DNA of 64,000 nt, from contig JAAONU010000002.1 of NCBI GenBank assembly GCA_012932295.1, positions 40,111,521 through 40,175,520 of the forward strand, given 5' to 3'. Made by a program: the position numbers and the translations under genes. Shown here piece after piece: positions 1-11,070 of this stretch (its first letter is position 1; the number at the start of each line of letters is the position of its first letter). The notes beneath the pieces are model-generated. The model searched no databases, had not been told where the DNA came from, and saw only the letters and a program-made list of their open reading frames with translations. The stretch comes from Cyclina sinensis (taxonomy: Eukaryota > Mollusca > Bivalvia > Venerida > Veneridae).

Positions 1-820
1 TAATTTCTCTAATATTTCAATCAAACTGAGTGTTAGGAACCATCTTTGATGTAATACAAATTGTCATTGATGAAAACGATAAATTAATGACTTTTATGAA
101 ACAGGTTTTTTATGTTCATCTTTCTTAAAAATCGACAAAATACATTCAATTAAAATCTGTATGATCGACAGAATAATATGAAACACCTACTGTACCAAAA
201 TGATACACCTTCATAAAACCCTGGGAATATTTAAACCAAACTTTATTCCATTCATAACTTATGAATGAAAAGTTTACCGTACATGACAAATAGATAAATT
301 ATTACATGACACATATGTGTGCAGATGTGGAAGAAAGTTGGTTAATTCTACAATTACAAAACTTAATGTGGCGAACAAAATGTATGTTCGGCTTTTTTTT
401 ATGAATACTCCATAAACCAGACATAAAGGATTCACATTGTAATGTCCTTTTGAAATTAAATCCTATTTGTATGCTGGCTTTATCATGAAGTATCAATTTT
501 AAAATGAACTTGCTGAATTTATACCTTTTACAAAGGCATTTTAAGTTCATACATAACTAGAACTTTGTTCAAAATTAAGTAATATACAGTATTTAAAGAT
601 AAATGTTATAGACATTATTATGAATAATATAATATTTTGTTCATTTAAATGAAATGTTGTACATTTGTATTCATTTTATCATGACTTGAATTTTCCCTCA
701 AAAAGTAAGTATGTTTGGTTTTTACATAAGCAATATCTATAATGAAGTCTACTACTCTGAATGCATGTATTTTTTCTGCTTTTTGATCAACTTATGTACA
801 GGCAAATGCTATGAATTCAT
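1..820. other. No feature recognised
   Basis: Plain AT-rich sequence. No open frame with family resemblance, no tandem repeat and no convincing splice-site pair was seen. A consensus 5' splice-site string (GTAAGTATG) lies at about 705 on the plus strand, but the bases upstream of it do not read as a coding exon. Confidence 0.5.
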
Positions 821-828
821 GATTATAT

Positions 829-1649
829 CATACCTGCCATACGTCCCGGATTGTCCAGGATTAACCCAGAAATCGTGGGCCCGTCCCGGAGTCCCAGAAA
901 GACACCCTATGTCCCAGAAAACATGAAAAACGCGCATACCTTTGATCAGGCCAGTCAAATTTTTGACATGCCGCTAATTCTTTAATTATTCATTATGATA
1001 ATATGTTCCGATTCGGCGAATACACCCAGTGTCATTGATAACCAGTTAACAAATGACCACTATCGGCTATTGATTTATTGACTTGCGGTGCATGATAATT
1101 AATTTGTAAGATATCTGCCCCTTTCAAAGACTGTCGCTGCGGTAATTGGTGTTAATAGAGATATGCTACTTAAAATTAAATTTAATGCAAAAGACTATGA
1201 TTTTTAAATCATTAACTTGTTTGTGGTTTGTTTGCTGTGGTTTAAAAGGTATTCGTGATGAATATTGTAATGTTCGATTAAATCGCGCTGATACTTAATG
1301 TAATACGAAGTATAAATGACATTGTCATCAAACGCCTGTAATTCAACTTGAATTTTAGTTTATGATGTTAATTAATTAATGGTTCACAGTTATTATTTTA
1401 TGATTACTGCTACACAATTACTATGCTCTTGCAACGAAAATAAAAGGTATGAAACTGATGGTACTGATGTGTATTTGAAACACGTGCATGGCTTTTCCCA
1501 CCAAAAACGGAATCCCGTCCAATTTTGTGTACTGCCAACGGTAGGGCATTAAAAGTATATGAATAGTTGTATGTCCCTGAAAATCGGCTCAAATCACGGA
1601 AATTCGATATCAAAATCCCGGAAATGGCCAGAAATATTATGGCAGGTAT
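829..1649. mobile_element. Non-autonomous hAT-like DNA element (MITE)
   Basis: The left end reads CATACCTGCCATA and the right end is its inverted counterpart TATGGCAGGTAT. An 8-bp direct repeat, GATTATAT, flanks the element at 821-828 and 1650-1657, and the shared string can be stretched by two bases because the terminus overlaps it. About 80 bp inside each end there are several CCCGGA, TCCCAGAA and TCCGGGA-like motifs, resembling subterminal transposase-binding repeats. No transposase frame is present, so it must have moved in trans. The 8-bp duplication is a hallmark of hAT transposition; assignment to that superfamily rests on this and is inference. Confidence 0.7.
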
Positions 1650-1657
1650 GATTATAT

Positions 1658-2150
1658 AGTATTCATAAATTTCTCAACTAGCATAGCCTTGCACTTCAAT
1701 TAATTTGGACAGTCTGATCATGGTATGTGATTGTGGTGCCAATTAAAATAACACTTTTGACTACTGTCCCAATTTGGCAATGAAATAACACTGGTAGTTC
1801 ATGGTGACTAACAGTCATTTACACCAGGAATCTTAGCTAAGTTTATGGTACTGTCACAAAGACCTCTGTCCTTTAGGGTTTAGCTTAAAAATACTTTCAA
1901 ATTGTATGAAGTACAATGACATAGCTTGATTAGGACCAGCACAACAAAATCCAATAGTATCTTTGGCTTAAAGTCTTATATAGATCTAATTAGAGTACAC
2001 AAAACATTGCTTTTTGTTCTTGAGCCAAACTCTTACAAATCTGAGGACACATTAGCATTATGCATAATATTAGAAAAAAACTTAGAAGAATTAAAGTCTC
2101 AACATGATATAAATCTTGATCAGATGACCTGAAATCTTTACTTAATAAGA
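1658..2150. other. No feature recognised
   Basis: AT-rich sequence between the MITE and the GTTCATGAAC-rich block. A 68-codon open frame (1926-2132, +) has no visible domain and no coding-like composition. Confidence 0.4.
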
Positions 2151-2154
2151 GACT

Positions 2155-3780
2155 GGTAGCTAGCCTGTGAAGTGAATGAGTTACTGTTCATGAATACTTA
2201 TGTAACATTTTTGATCCGTTCCTGAATACTACTCTTGATCAACTATGCATGAATTATCAATGAACAATAAATGAGCCCAATTCATAGAATATTCTTGAAA
2301 TTTGCAGTTCATGAACTGTACCTGAAAAACATGGCTGGAAGTGTTTATGAACATTTCACACCAAAGAAGTTCAATTCTGCAAATTATCTGGTTCATGAAC
2401 AGTTCTTGAACTTTTTTCTTAATATGTTTTTCAATGGCTCATTTTCTGTTCATGGATTGGAAGTAATAAATAATTGATTCTTAATAAGTTCGTGAACTCA
2501 ATAATTCTTGTAACTTTATTTGAACCTGTTTAACGCTGTGAAAGCTGTCTTTAAACATTTGATTATATGCTGACCTTAGAATTTGAAATTGAATTATACA
2601 AGTATATATGTACACTGAAAATTCATGAACCATTCTTTCAATGGATGCATTAATAATTCCTGATTTTTAAATGAATTATCCATGAGCTGTATCTCATCTG
2701 TCCAAATGGAATGTCAGACAAAGTGCAAGAGCACAAATTCAAACTTTTATTTTGTCTGACTTCAAGGCTTTCTATGCACCTGTAACCATGTAAAACTTAG
2801 ACTTTGATTTGAAAAAACCTGAACTGATTCTGAAAATATTTTAGTCATACAACAGATTGCTAATTTACTAATTTAAAGTAAATGTATTTACAACTTATGC
2901 ATAATAATTTTATCTTTTATAAAATTGTAGTAGATTTTAATTTCTATGTTTTTTAAAAATTTATGGCACTCAATCAAATTAGACATGTGGTTCTTTGTCA
3001 TATGGAAAATTGAGCCAGCATGTCACCCAAATATTTTTGTCATAGATAAAATCTATTCCAGGAAAAATAATCTGTCCATAAATGACTATAAAGGATCAAT
3101 ATTTCTTACATTTTCTGTTGCTGAACCTGATCTTTTGATGAAATATTTCACTAACATGCTCCATTGCCACCATTTATTTTGGTCTACTTATCAGAGTAAC
3201 GTCCCCTTCCTAAAGTAACTGTGCTGTAAGGGAAGTAACAACTGCTTGGAGTTTTTTCACAGGAACATAGTTCTCTTAAAGGCTAATCAAACACTTTTTT
3301 AAAAAGACCAAAGTGCTGCTCTGGAAAAGATAATTGTACTGTTTGCTGTTTACTGCTAACAAAACTGTTTTGAAAGTAGCAGTTATTTTTTTAAACATAA
3401 TCATAAACTAAATAATTTAGCAGAGTTGAATCTAATCTAGAAAAATAAAAAGTTTTAAAATAATTTTTAGTTCATAAAATGTCCATGATATGGATAAATC
3501 AAGAACCATGGTGGATTCTTGATCTGATATTTATCAGCTCATGATCCTACCTCATGGACAGTTGAAGAACTGAATGGATTTTTTGATTTATTCTTGAACA
3601 GTTCACGTACATTTTAAGAGCAGTTAAATAACTTTAATGGATTCTTCACCAGTTCTTGAACTGTTCATGAACAGCATCACAAGAACAGTTCATATCCAAA
3701 TATTCAAGTACTCCATGCTGTTGAAGGACAGTTCATGAACAATTCATGATTGATTTAAAATGTGCATAACTTCTGGTTAT
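2155..3780. repeat. Degenerate repeat region rich in GTTCATGAAC palindromes
   Basis: The perfect 10-bp palindrome GTTCATGAAC occurs at 2307-2316, 2391-2400, 3663-3672 and 3731-3740. Many one- or two-mismatch forms lie between (for example GTTCTTGAAC, GTTCGTGAAC, ATTCATGAAC, GTTCACGTAC). Spacing is irregular, so this is not a simple satellite; it looks like a decayed array or an element with many short inverted motifs. The short open frame 2271-2477 is made of these motifs and is not regarded as a gene. Confidence 0.55.
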
Positions 3781-3789
3781 GAGCCGTTT

Positions 3790-4940
3790 TTCATTGGGGT
3801 ATTCAAAGTAAATATGACTTAGTTTTTCTGTATATTAATATAAAAGTCTTCATGCAATCAGTCTTTGCCTAGAATACAGCAATGTGAAAACTTAAAAGGT
3901 ATAACTTTTTATGAGCCACTGCAATCAGCTTCTCAATCATCAATGTTATTTGTTTTACATATGTTTTTATTATCTCAAGTGCATGAATTACATGCAGCCT
4001 GCTAACAGTGCCTGGTATTCCAGTGGGTTATATCACCCCATATCTTAAGACATGTGACACCTTGAAGAAAAACACCTACAACTTTAAAATGCATTTTTCA
4101 CATAAAACCTGAGAGCAGAAAGTTGACATTAATAGAGTTTAAATTAACAAACATAACCCAGTTATATTTAGTTTAACACTATTTTATGGAGCTGTATGAC
4201 CCAGTGACCAAGTTTCCAGAAAGGAACTGGTGCATATAAGAAGTGATGAAATAGACTGATGGATGATAGCAAATCACTGTTTGGCAGTTAAATACTGCAA
4301 GGAAAACATTTCTGAGTGTGCAACATGACAACAAATAGGAAACATTACTGAGTCTGACTCATAGTAGACCAATTCATCATGAATAATCACTTAGCAGTAA
4401 CTGTATTAGTAAATAACAATAATAAAAACAATGGTAATCTTTACTGAGTTTAGCATTGATAGATGGACCGGTTACTAGGGGCAAAATATTCAGGATTTGC
4501 AATTACTACCTTTTGTATCATCTATTTAGTAAATCAGTACTTAGCCCAATTCATTCAAAACAGTTAACAGTGTAATACATGCCAGAACTGAAAACACCTG
4601 ATTCAGCATTTTGCACTAGTTGTACATGTATTTATGAAAATATCTTTTCAGCAAATATAAAGTCAGTTCTGTTGATGAAGTCTTGAATTTCCCACAGAAT
4701 CAAACTTGAATGAAAATTAAACCTACTGTCTTTAGAAATTTATGTAAGGAAATCTTGGCATAACTAAATGACATCATTTTGTCTTTCTATCTTAATAACT
4801 TCCGTTTCAAGGATGTCTTCAAGGAACCTGCTCATTTTAAAAACCAAATCTCTTAAAATATTCTCCAAGAAATATCTTTTTTGCTTTTTTTCAAATCTTT
4901 TAATCATGGATATTTCAAATCTAGCTGAGGTAAATTCACT
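3790..4940. other. No firm feature
   Basis: AT-rich. Both strands between 4764 and 4950 are open for 60 codons. The minus-strand reading is rich in charged residues and looks helical, but nothing ties it to a family and neither strand is called. Confidence 0.4.
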
Positions 4941-4943
4941 TAC

Positions 4944-5002
4944 CAATTGATCAAAGTTGAAGAACAGATGGCATGTGTTTTCAAGAATTCATAAATCAAA
5001 CT
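4944..5002 (-). CDS. Candidate internal exon, gene unidentified
   Basis: On the minus strand a pyrimidine-rich tract and AG (ending at 5003) precede 59 nt that end at a consensus donor, TTG|GTAAGTGA. Only one of the three frames is open (entered in phase 0, left in phase 2). It reads SLIYEFLKTHAICSSTLINW, with the final W depending on the next exon. No partner exon with compatible phase was found on either side within reach. The sequence immediately downstream (acceptor at about 4930) would give a stop if joined. Seen: good splice-site strings plus one open frame. Inferred: exon status. AT-rich DNA yields such pieces by chance, so confidence is modest. Confidence 0.25.
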
Positions 5003-5141
5003 CTGATAAAGATGTATGTAAAACTGATAGGTAGGAGATGCCTTGAAAACTTCATGCTGTGTGACATTCAGCAGTGAAAGTCAATGAACCTCCATTATAA
5101 TGTTAAACTGACAAAAGATATCAACCCATTATGCTTTGCAT

Positions 5142-5331
5142 CTACAAAAATAAACACAGGCAAACAGTGCAGACCTATCATCAGATGCAGCAAGATGCAG
5201 ACTGTCTGATCATGGTCTACACTGTTTGCATAAAGGATTTTCTTCTGTATAAAATAGAATAAAATTTAAAATTTATACCAGAAACTCTTTGAATTGAAAA
5301 TGGACTTGTCCAACTGACAAGGATGGCATAA
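5142..5331 (+). repeat. Dispersed repeat, copy 1 (other copy at 49881)
   Basis: About 190 bp align end to end with 49881-50065 in the same orientation. Shared blocks include CAAACAGTGCAGAC, ATTTATACCAGAAAC and AATTGAAAATG, with small indels between. No coding capacity or terminal repeats are visible. Copy 2 runs straight into a (GA)n tract, which may mark the 3' end of the family. Confidence 0.7.
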
Positions 5332-5950
5332 TCCATTAGACGTAATGGGTTAAGAGTTTTACAGCTATAATATAAAGAGAAAGTTTTCCATATCTCAATC
5401 ACTTATCTCAGCTTCACTTACATCAGATATATTATCTTACATGCTAAGTTTCATGAAGTTTTCTAGTTTTCTTAAAAGTGCTGAGAGCTTTTATCCAAGA
5501 TAATTTATTATCACAACACATTAATTTGTCAAGAACTTGAGTACAGAAGTTTAAACAGAGATTTTTAAAGTAGGAAAAATGTATTTTATGACAAGAACAA
5601 TTAATTTAGGGAACCTTCAAATACATTCTTCCTTATTTTAAAGGATCTTGAAATCTGTCCCCCACATCTCATGAGGGATTCATTGTTTCTTTAAAACTTA
5701 ATCAAGATTTGTATGTTACATTATGCTTATGTCTTTCTAAAGCAGTGGTCAGTGAAATGTAATTTATAAAAAAAAAATGTTCTGCCAATAATAACTGCCT
5801 TTCAAAGCAAGTTTAACTACCAGTAATCAGTCTGAATCTGATTTTTTTACTTTTACACCACACGTTTGCTTTATCAGTGAGGCTATAAAGGTAAATAAAA
5901 TTCTATCACAAGGCTATCTCCCACTTCCCTTTACCAAATCCTATCTAAAG
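5332..5950. other. No firm feature
   Basis: AT-rich lead-in to the minisatellite. On the minus strand a short exon-like piece (about 5443-5484) ends at a GTAAGA donor string, but its phase does not fit the candidate exon at 4944-5002 and it is not called. Confidence 0.35.
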
Positions 5951-8765
5951 GCAGTTTTACACAGTTTCCCACTTTCCATTATTTCATCTCATTTCACAAG
6001 ACAGTCTCACACAGTTTCCAGTTTCCCACTTTCGGTTATTTCATGATCCATTTCACAAGACAGTCTCACACAGTTTCCCACTTTCCATTATATTATCTCA
6101 TTTCACAAGACAGTCTCACAAAGTTTCCCACTTTCCATTATATATATCTCATTTCACAAGACAGTCTCACACAGTTTCCACAGTTTCCCACTTTCCATTA
6201 TTTCATCCCATTTCACAAGACAGTCTCACACAGTTTCCCACTTTCCATTATATTATCTCATTTCACAAGACAGTCTCACACAGTTTCCCACTTTCCATTA
6301 TATTATCTCATTTCACAAGACAGTCTCACACAGTTTCCTACTTTCTATTATATTATCTCATTTCACAAGATAGTCTCACACAGTTTCCCACTTTCCAGTA
6401 TGTCATCTCATTTCACAAGACAGTCTCACACAGTTTCCCACTTTCTATTATATTATGCATTTCACAAGACAGTCTCACACAGTTTCCTACTTTCTATTAT
6501 ATTATCTCATTTCACAAGATAGTCTCACACAGTTTCCCACTTTCCAGTATGTCATCTCATTTCACAAGACAGTCTCACACAGTTTCTCACTTTCCATTAT
6601 ATTATCTCATTTCACAAGACAGTCTCACACAGTTTCCCACTTTCCAGTATGTCATCTCATTTCACAAGACAGTCTCACACAGTTTCCCACTTTCCATTAT
6701 GTTATCTCATTTTACAAGACAGTCTCACACAGTTTCCCACTTTCCATTATGTTATCTCATTTCACAGGACAGTCTCACACAGTTTCCCACTTTCTATTAT
6801 ATTATCCATTTCACAAGACAGTCTCACACAGTTTCCTACTTTCTATTATATTATCTCATTTCACAAGATAGTCTCACACAGTTTCCCACTTTCCAGTACG
6901 TCATCTCATTTCAAAAGAAAGTCTCACACAGTTTCTCACTTTTCATTATATTATCTCATTTCACAAGACAGTCTCACACAGTTTCCCACTTTCCAGTATG
7001 TCATCTCATTTCACAAGACAGTCTCACACAGTTTCCCACTTTCCATTATGTTATCTCATTTCACAAGACAGTCTCACACAGTTTCCCACTTTCCATTATG
7101 TTATCTCATTTCACAAGACAGTCTCACACAGTTTCCCACTTTCCATTATGTTATCTCATTTCACAAGACAGTCTCACACAGTTTCCCACTTTCCATTATG
7201 TTATCTCATTTCACAAGACAGTCTCACACAGTTTCCACAGTTTCCCACTTTCTGTTATTTCATCCCATTTCACAAGACAGTCTCACACAGTTTCCCACTT
7301 TCCATTATATTATCTCATTTCACAAGACAGTCTCACACAGTTTCCCACTTTCCATTATATATATCTCATTTTACAAGACAGTCTCACACAGTTTCCCACT
7401 TTCCATTATTTCATCCCATTTCACAAGACAGTCTCACACAGTTTCCCACTTTCCATTATTTCATCTCATTTCACAAGACAGTCTCACACAGTTTCCCACT
7501 TTCCATTATATTATCTCATTTCACAAGACAGTCTCACACAGTTTCCTACTTTCTATTATATTATCTCATTTCACAAGATAGTCTCACACAGTTTCCCACT
7601 TTCCAGTATGTCATCTCATTTCACAAGACAGTCTCACACAGTTTCCCACTTTCCATTATATTATCTCATTTCACAAGACAGTCTCACACAGTTTCCCACT
7701 TTCTATTATATTATCCATTTCACAAGACAGTCTCACACAGTTTCCTACTTTCTATTATATTATCTCATTTCACAAGATAGTCTCACACAGTTTCCCACTT
7801 TCCAGTATGTCATCTCATTTCACAAGACAGTCTCACACAGTTTCCCACTTTCCATTATATTATCTCATTTCACAAGACAGTCTCACACAGTTTCCCACTT
7901 TCTATTATATTATCCATTTCACAAGACAGTCTCACACAGTTTCCTACTTTCTATTATATTGTCTCACACAGTTTCCCACTTTCCAGTATGTCATCTCATT
8001 TCACAAGACAGTCTCACACAGTTTCTCACTTTCCATTATATTATCTCATTTCACAAGACAGTCTCACACAGTTTCCCACTTTCCAGTATGTCATCTCATT
8101 TCACAAGACAGTCTCACACAGTTTCCCACTTTCTATTATGTTATCTCATTTCACAAGACAGTCTCACACAGTTTCCCACTTTCCATTATATTATCCATTT
8201 CACAAGACAGTCCCACACAGTTTCCCACTTTCCATTATGTTATCTCATTTCACAAGACAGTCTCACACAGTTTCCTACTTTCTATTATATTATCTCATTT
8301 CACAAGATAGTCTCACACAGTTTCTCACTTTCCATTATATTATCTCATTTCACAAGACAGTCTCACACAGTTTCCCACTTTCTATTATGTTATCTCATTT
8401 CACAAGACAGTCTCACACAGTTTCCCACTTTCCATTATGTTATCTCATTTCACAAGACAGTCTCACACAGTTTCCCACTTTCCATTATGTTATCTCATTT
8501 CACAAGACAGTCTCACACAGTTTCCCACTTTCCATTATGTTATCTCATTTCACAAGACAGTCTCACACAGTTTCCCACTTTCCATTATGTTATCTCATTT
8601 CACAAGACAGTCTCACACAGTTTCCCCCTCTCCATTATTTTATCTCATTTCACAAGACAGTCTCCAGCAGTTTCCCACATTCCATTATGTTATCTCATTT
8701 CACAAGACGGTCTCTCACATTCCAGTACTAGTATTTCAAATCTAAAGACAGTCTTCCACTTTCTA
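5951..8765. repeat. 50-bp minisatellite, about 55 units, with higher-order structure
   Basis: The unit is 50 bp, with a constant core CACAAGACAGTCTCACACAG followed by TTTCCCACTTTC and a variable end. Unit types differ at that end: CCATTATGTTAT, CCATTATATTAT, CCAGTATGTCAT, CCATTATTTCAT(CCC), and a shortened form ending TATTATCC. Linked marker changes (CCTAC for CCCAC, GATAG for GACAG) travel together: short unit, then CCTAC unit, then GATAG/CCAGT unit recurs near 6450, 6800, 7700 and 7900. A separate run with the extra CAGTTTCCACAG near 6170 recurs near 7230. The last units (8400-8620) are nearly homogeneous. Edges are degenerate at both ends. The unit has no stop codon in any forward frame, so frames of hundreds of codons (6549-8846, 765 codons) are a by-product. 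Confidence 0.97.
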
Positions 8766-10078
8766 TTCTTTCTTGCCATGACACAAAGGACAGAGAGTCT
8801 CCTGCTTTTCATTATATCAGTTATATTTTTATTCAAGTGTTATTAGTTGATTTATTTATTTATCAATTTATTTGCTCCTTTATTTATTCATTTATTAGAT
8901 TTTTAAGGGGTGTGGTGGTTGCATGCACTTTTAAAACTTGCTAATGGAAATGTCTCTCAAGAAAATATAAAGGACAGATGCTAGGCAGCTTCAGGCACTG
9001 AGAAAATTAGAAACATTCACAACTTGACTCAAGTGGAAACATTGTCTGATTTTCTTTTCTCTGAAATCAAAGTATTTTGCCCTAGTCCCTACTCTGTGGC
9101 ATTGTAATTTGTCAATATGAGAGCCTAGGGTGCTCAAGGCAGATTTTTGAGAAATTTGTTTGATTGGATGATTTGACTTGCTTCAATTGTACATGTTGGG
9201 GCACACAGCCAGAATATTCTTATTTCAACACTGCACTAAAATAGGTGCTTCATCAGTCCTTATTTTCTAATCTTTTGGGGGGACAAAAATAGGACCCAAG
9301 TTTCAATGTCAAAAGGTTTATGTTTTTCCAATATTAAGAAAAAAAATATTCCCAAAATGATAAATCAAAAAAATAAAAAGGACTTTTCTACACAGCCCCT
9401 GCCCCACTGCCCACCCAAAATAAAATAGATAAAAGAAGGAAAGTTCATCTTTGCCCCATTTTCTTTCCTTTAAATTATTTTCACTGACATAAGTTAGACA
9501 TCAAATCACCAACAAAATGTGAATTCCCAGTTTAGTTTCAAACAACCCTTAAAGTATAATCATGCAGACAGGCCCTCTCCTCTTTCCCAAAAATGGCATA
9601 TAAATCAGTCTGTTATAAAAACTGTTTTATTCTGATTTCTTTTTATATTTTCTTTATAAGACAAACACAAGGTAGTTAAGCAGAAAAACATACTCAATAA
9701 TTTGGTCTGCTTTCAGAAGAAGGTTATGTTAATATAGCTCTAATGTGTTAAACATGAAAGGAACTTCTGTAATAGACAATTTCTGTGTTTTCTGTGAGTT
9801 GTGAAATCTATTTCTTCTGCAAAAACAGTAGGAACATCCTGTTTATCTATCTATTCCCTTGAAGGTGGTTAATCACTTATCAATAGTTGAGTTTATGTAA
9901 GGATATGATCAGAGAAAGAATAAAATGAACTTCACACCAATTACCCTCTTACAAAACTTGCAAAATATTATAAGGTACATCTAACATAACAACTTCAAAC
10001 ATAAGGAGTGTCTATAGGTATTGCATACCTGGGTTAAGGGCAACATCTTTAAAAGATTATACTTTTTATTTGTCTGTT
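8766..10078. other. No gene; short TTTA-rich tract
   Basis: AT-rich sequence. A (TTTA)n-like stretch lies at about 8846-8895. No open frame with family resemblance was found. Confidence 0.5.
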
Positions 10079-10082
10079 TTAA

Positions 10083-10528
10083 AGCGACTGACTCACAGAT
10101 GGGCCGACGATGAAAAAAGAAGAAAATGTTCTTACATCTTGAAATTTTAGCTGCAGTTGTGAACAATATATTTAAACTAAGTTACTGATTCATTGTTTGA
10201 TACAGAAAAACATCAAAATATAAAGTTTTACAAACTTTTATCGGTAAAAAATTTAGCCTGTTAGTATCGGGGTAGATACTTTAGTTATAACATTAATTTT
10301 GACGCAACCTTACAAATAGGTGCTATGGCTCAGTGGTCTAGATCGTTGTTCTATATTTTACTGACCGAAAGGTCGTGGGTTCGAATCCTGGTTAAGTCAA
10401 AACTTTTTTTTTTCAGTTTTCATGGTGTATAGAGGCATAATATTATGTTTTTTCCATAGTATAATTATGTAATTCTCTTAAATTTTAAAGAAAAAAAAAT
10501 TTCAGCAAAATACTGTGAGTCAGTCGCT
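10083..10528. mobile_element. TIR element (446 bp) flanked by TTAA and carrying a tRNA-like module
   Basis: Perfect 16-bp terminal inverted repeats, AGCGACTGACTCACAG at 10083-10098 and its reverse complement at 10513-10528, are bounded on both sides by TTAA (10079-10082 and 10529-10532). The interior has no transposase frame. It holds a Pol III-type promoter module (see 10319-10398). TTAA target duplication is typical of piggyBac-type transposition, but the ends do not begin with the CCY usual there, so the superfamily is left open. The TTAA could also be part of the repeat itself rather than a duplication. Confidence 0.75.
10319..10398 (+). other. tRNA-like sequence (Pol III A and B boxes) inside the TIR element
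   Basis: An intact A box, TGGCTCAGTGG (10326-10336), and an intact B box, GGTTCGAATCC (10378-10388), lie at tRNA-like spacing. The acceptor, anticodon and T stems do not pair properly, so this is not a functional tRNA. It is best read as a tRNA-derived internal promoter of SINE type. A poly-T tract (about 10404-10413) follows closely and could act as a Pol III terminator. Confidence 0.7.
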
Positions 10529-10626
10529 TTAAGTCTGTTGATGTTTTTTTGTGATTGTAACATACTTTTGGGACCAGTAAGTGCAAGGCAAAAAGCTGTT
10601 AGCTGGACTGCAAATTGTCCAGAATC

Positions 10627-10710
10627 TAAATCTAGGTCATGTTGAATTAAGTCCTAAATTTAGGTCATGGTGAATTAAGTGGTAAATCTAGGTCACGTTG
10701 AATCAAATCC
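10627..10710 (+). repeat. 28-bp tandem repeat, three copies
   Basis: Three adjacent units starting at 10627, 10655 and 10683 share TAAATYTAGGTCAYGKTGAA with a few substitutions. Each contains one AGGTCA hexamer. Confidence 0.8.
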
Positions 10711-10996
10711 TATTATCAACATGAACAGCTCTTACCCTAAAGTAGTTCCTTACTTGCAATGTCCCTTTCTGAAGAGGTTTTTGTACCTGTTTCTTACTTA
10801 ATGCTAATTTTTTTTAACTCAGCTTTGATAAAAACTTTCAATCCAAACTTATTTCAGTTCTTGCCCAAATGCCACTCATGAAGCGACCAATTATATCAAA
10901 GATGTGCCAATAACTTCAATTACAGATTCCAACTTACAGCGAGGTGTAATGAAACATTAGTGTCATTTTCATATTGTGTCTTTGCTTCAAGTAACA

Positions 10997-11070
10997 CCTT
11001 GAGCACTGACAAGGATTCAAACACATGGCACATATGCCCGTACCACTGAGCTATGAAGGCTTACAAGCTC
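10997..11070 (-). repeat. Degenerate tRNA-derived SINE head
   Basis: Read on the minus strand, an A-box-like TAGCTCAGTGGT is followed by a B-box-like TGTTTGAATCC about 30 bp on. The spacing is shorter than in a tRNA, implying a deletion. No tail was recognised. Confidence 0.4.

Noticed and set aside
5951..8765. CRISPR-like array
   Set aside because: Units abut with no unique spacers; eukaryotic minisatellite.
6549..8846. 765-codon open frame and several overlapping long frames
   Set aside because: They arise because the 50-bp minisatellite unit has no forward stop codon; all three frames give the same cycling peptide and there is no splice or start context. Kept only as a finding.
10319..10398. 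Functional tRNA gene
   Set aside because: Promoter boxes intact but acceptor, anticodon and T stems fail to pair.
10770..10790. Perfect minus-strand 5' splice site TTGCAA|GTAAGG
   Set aside because: Only a 15-nt exon would fit between it and the nearest acceptor; no frame support.
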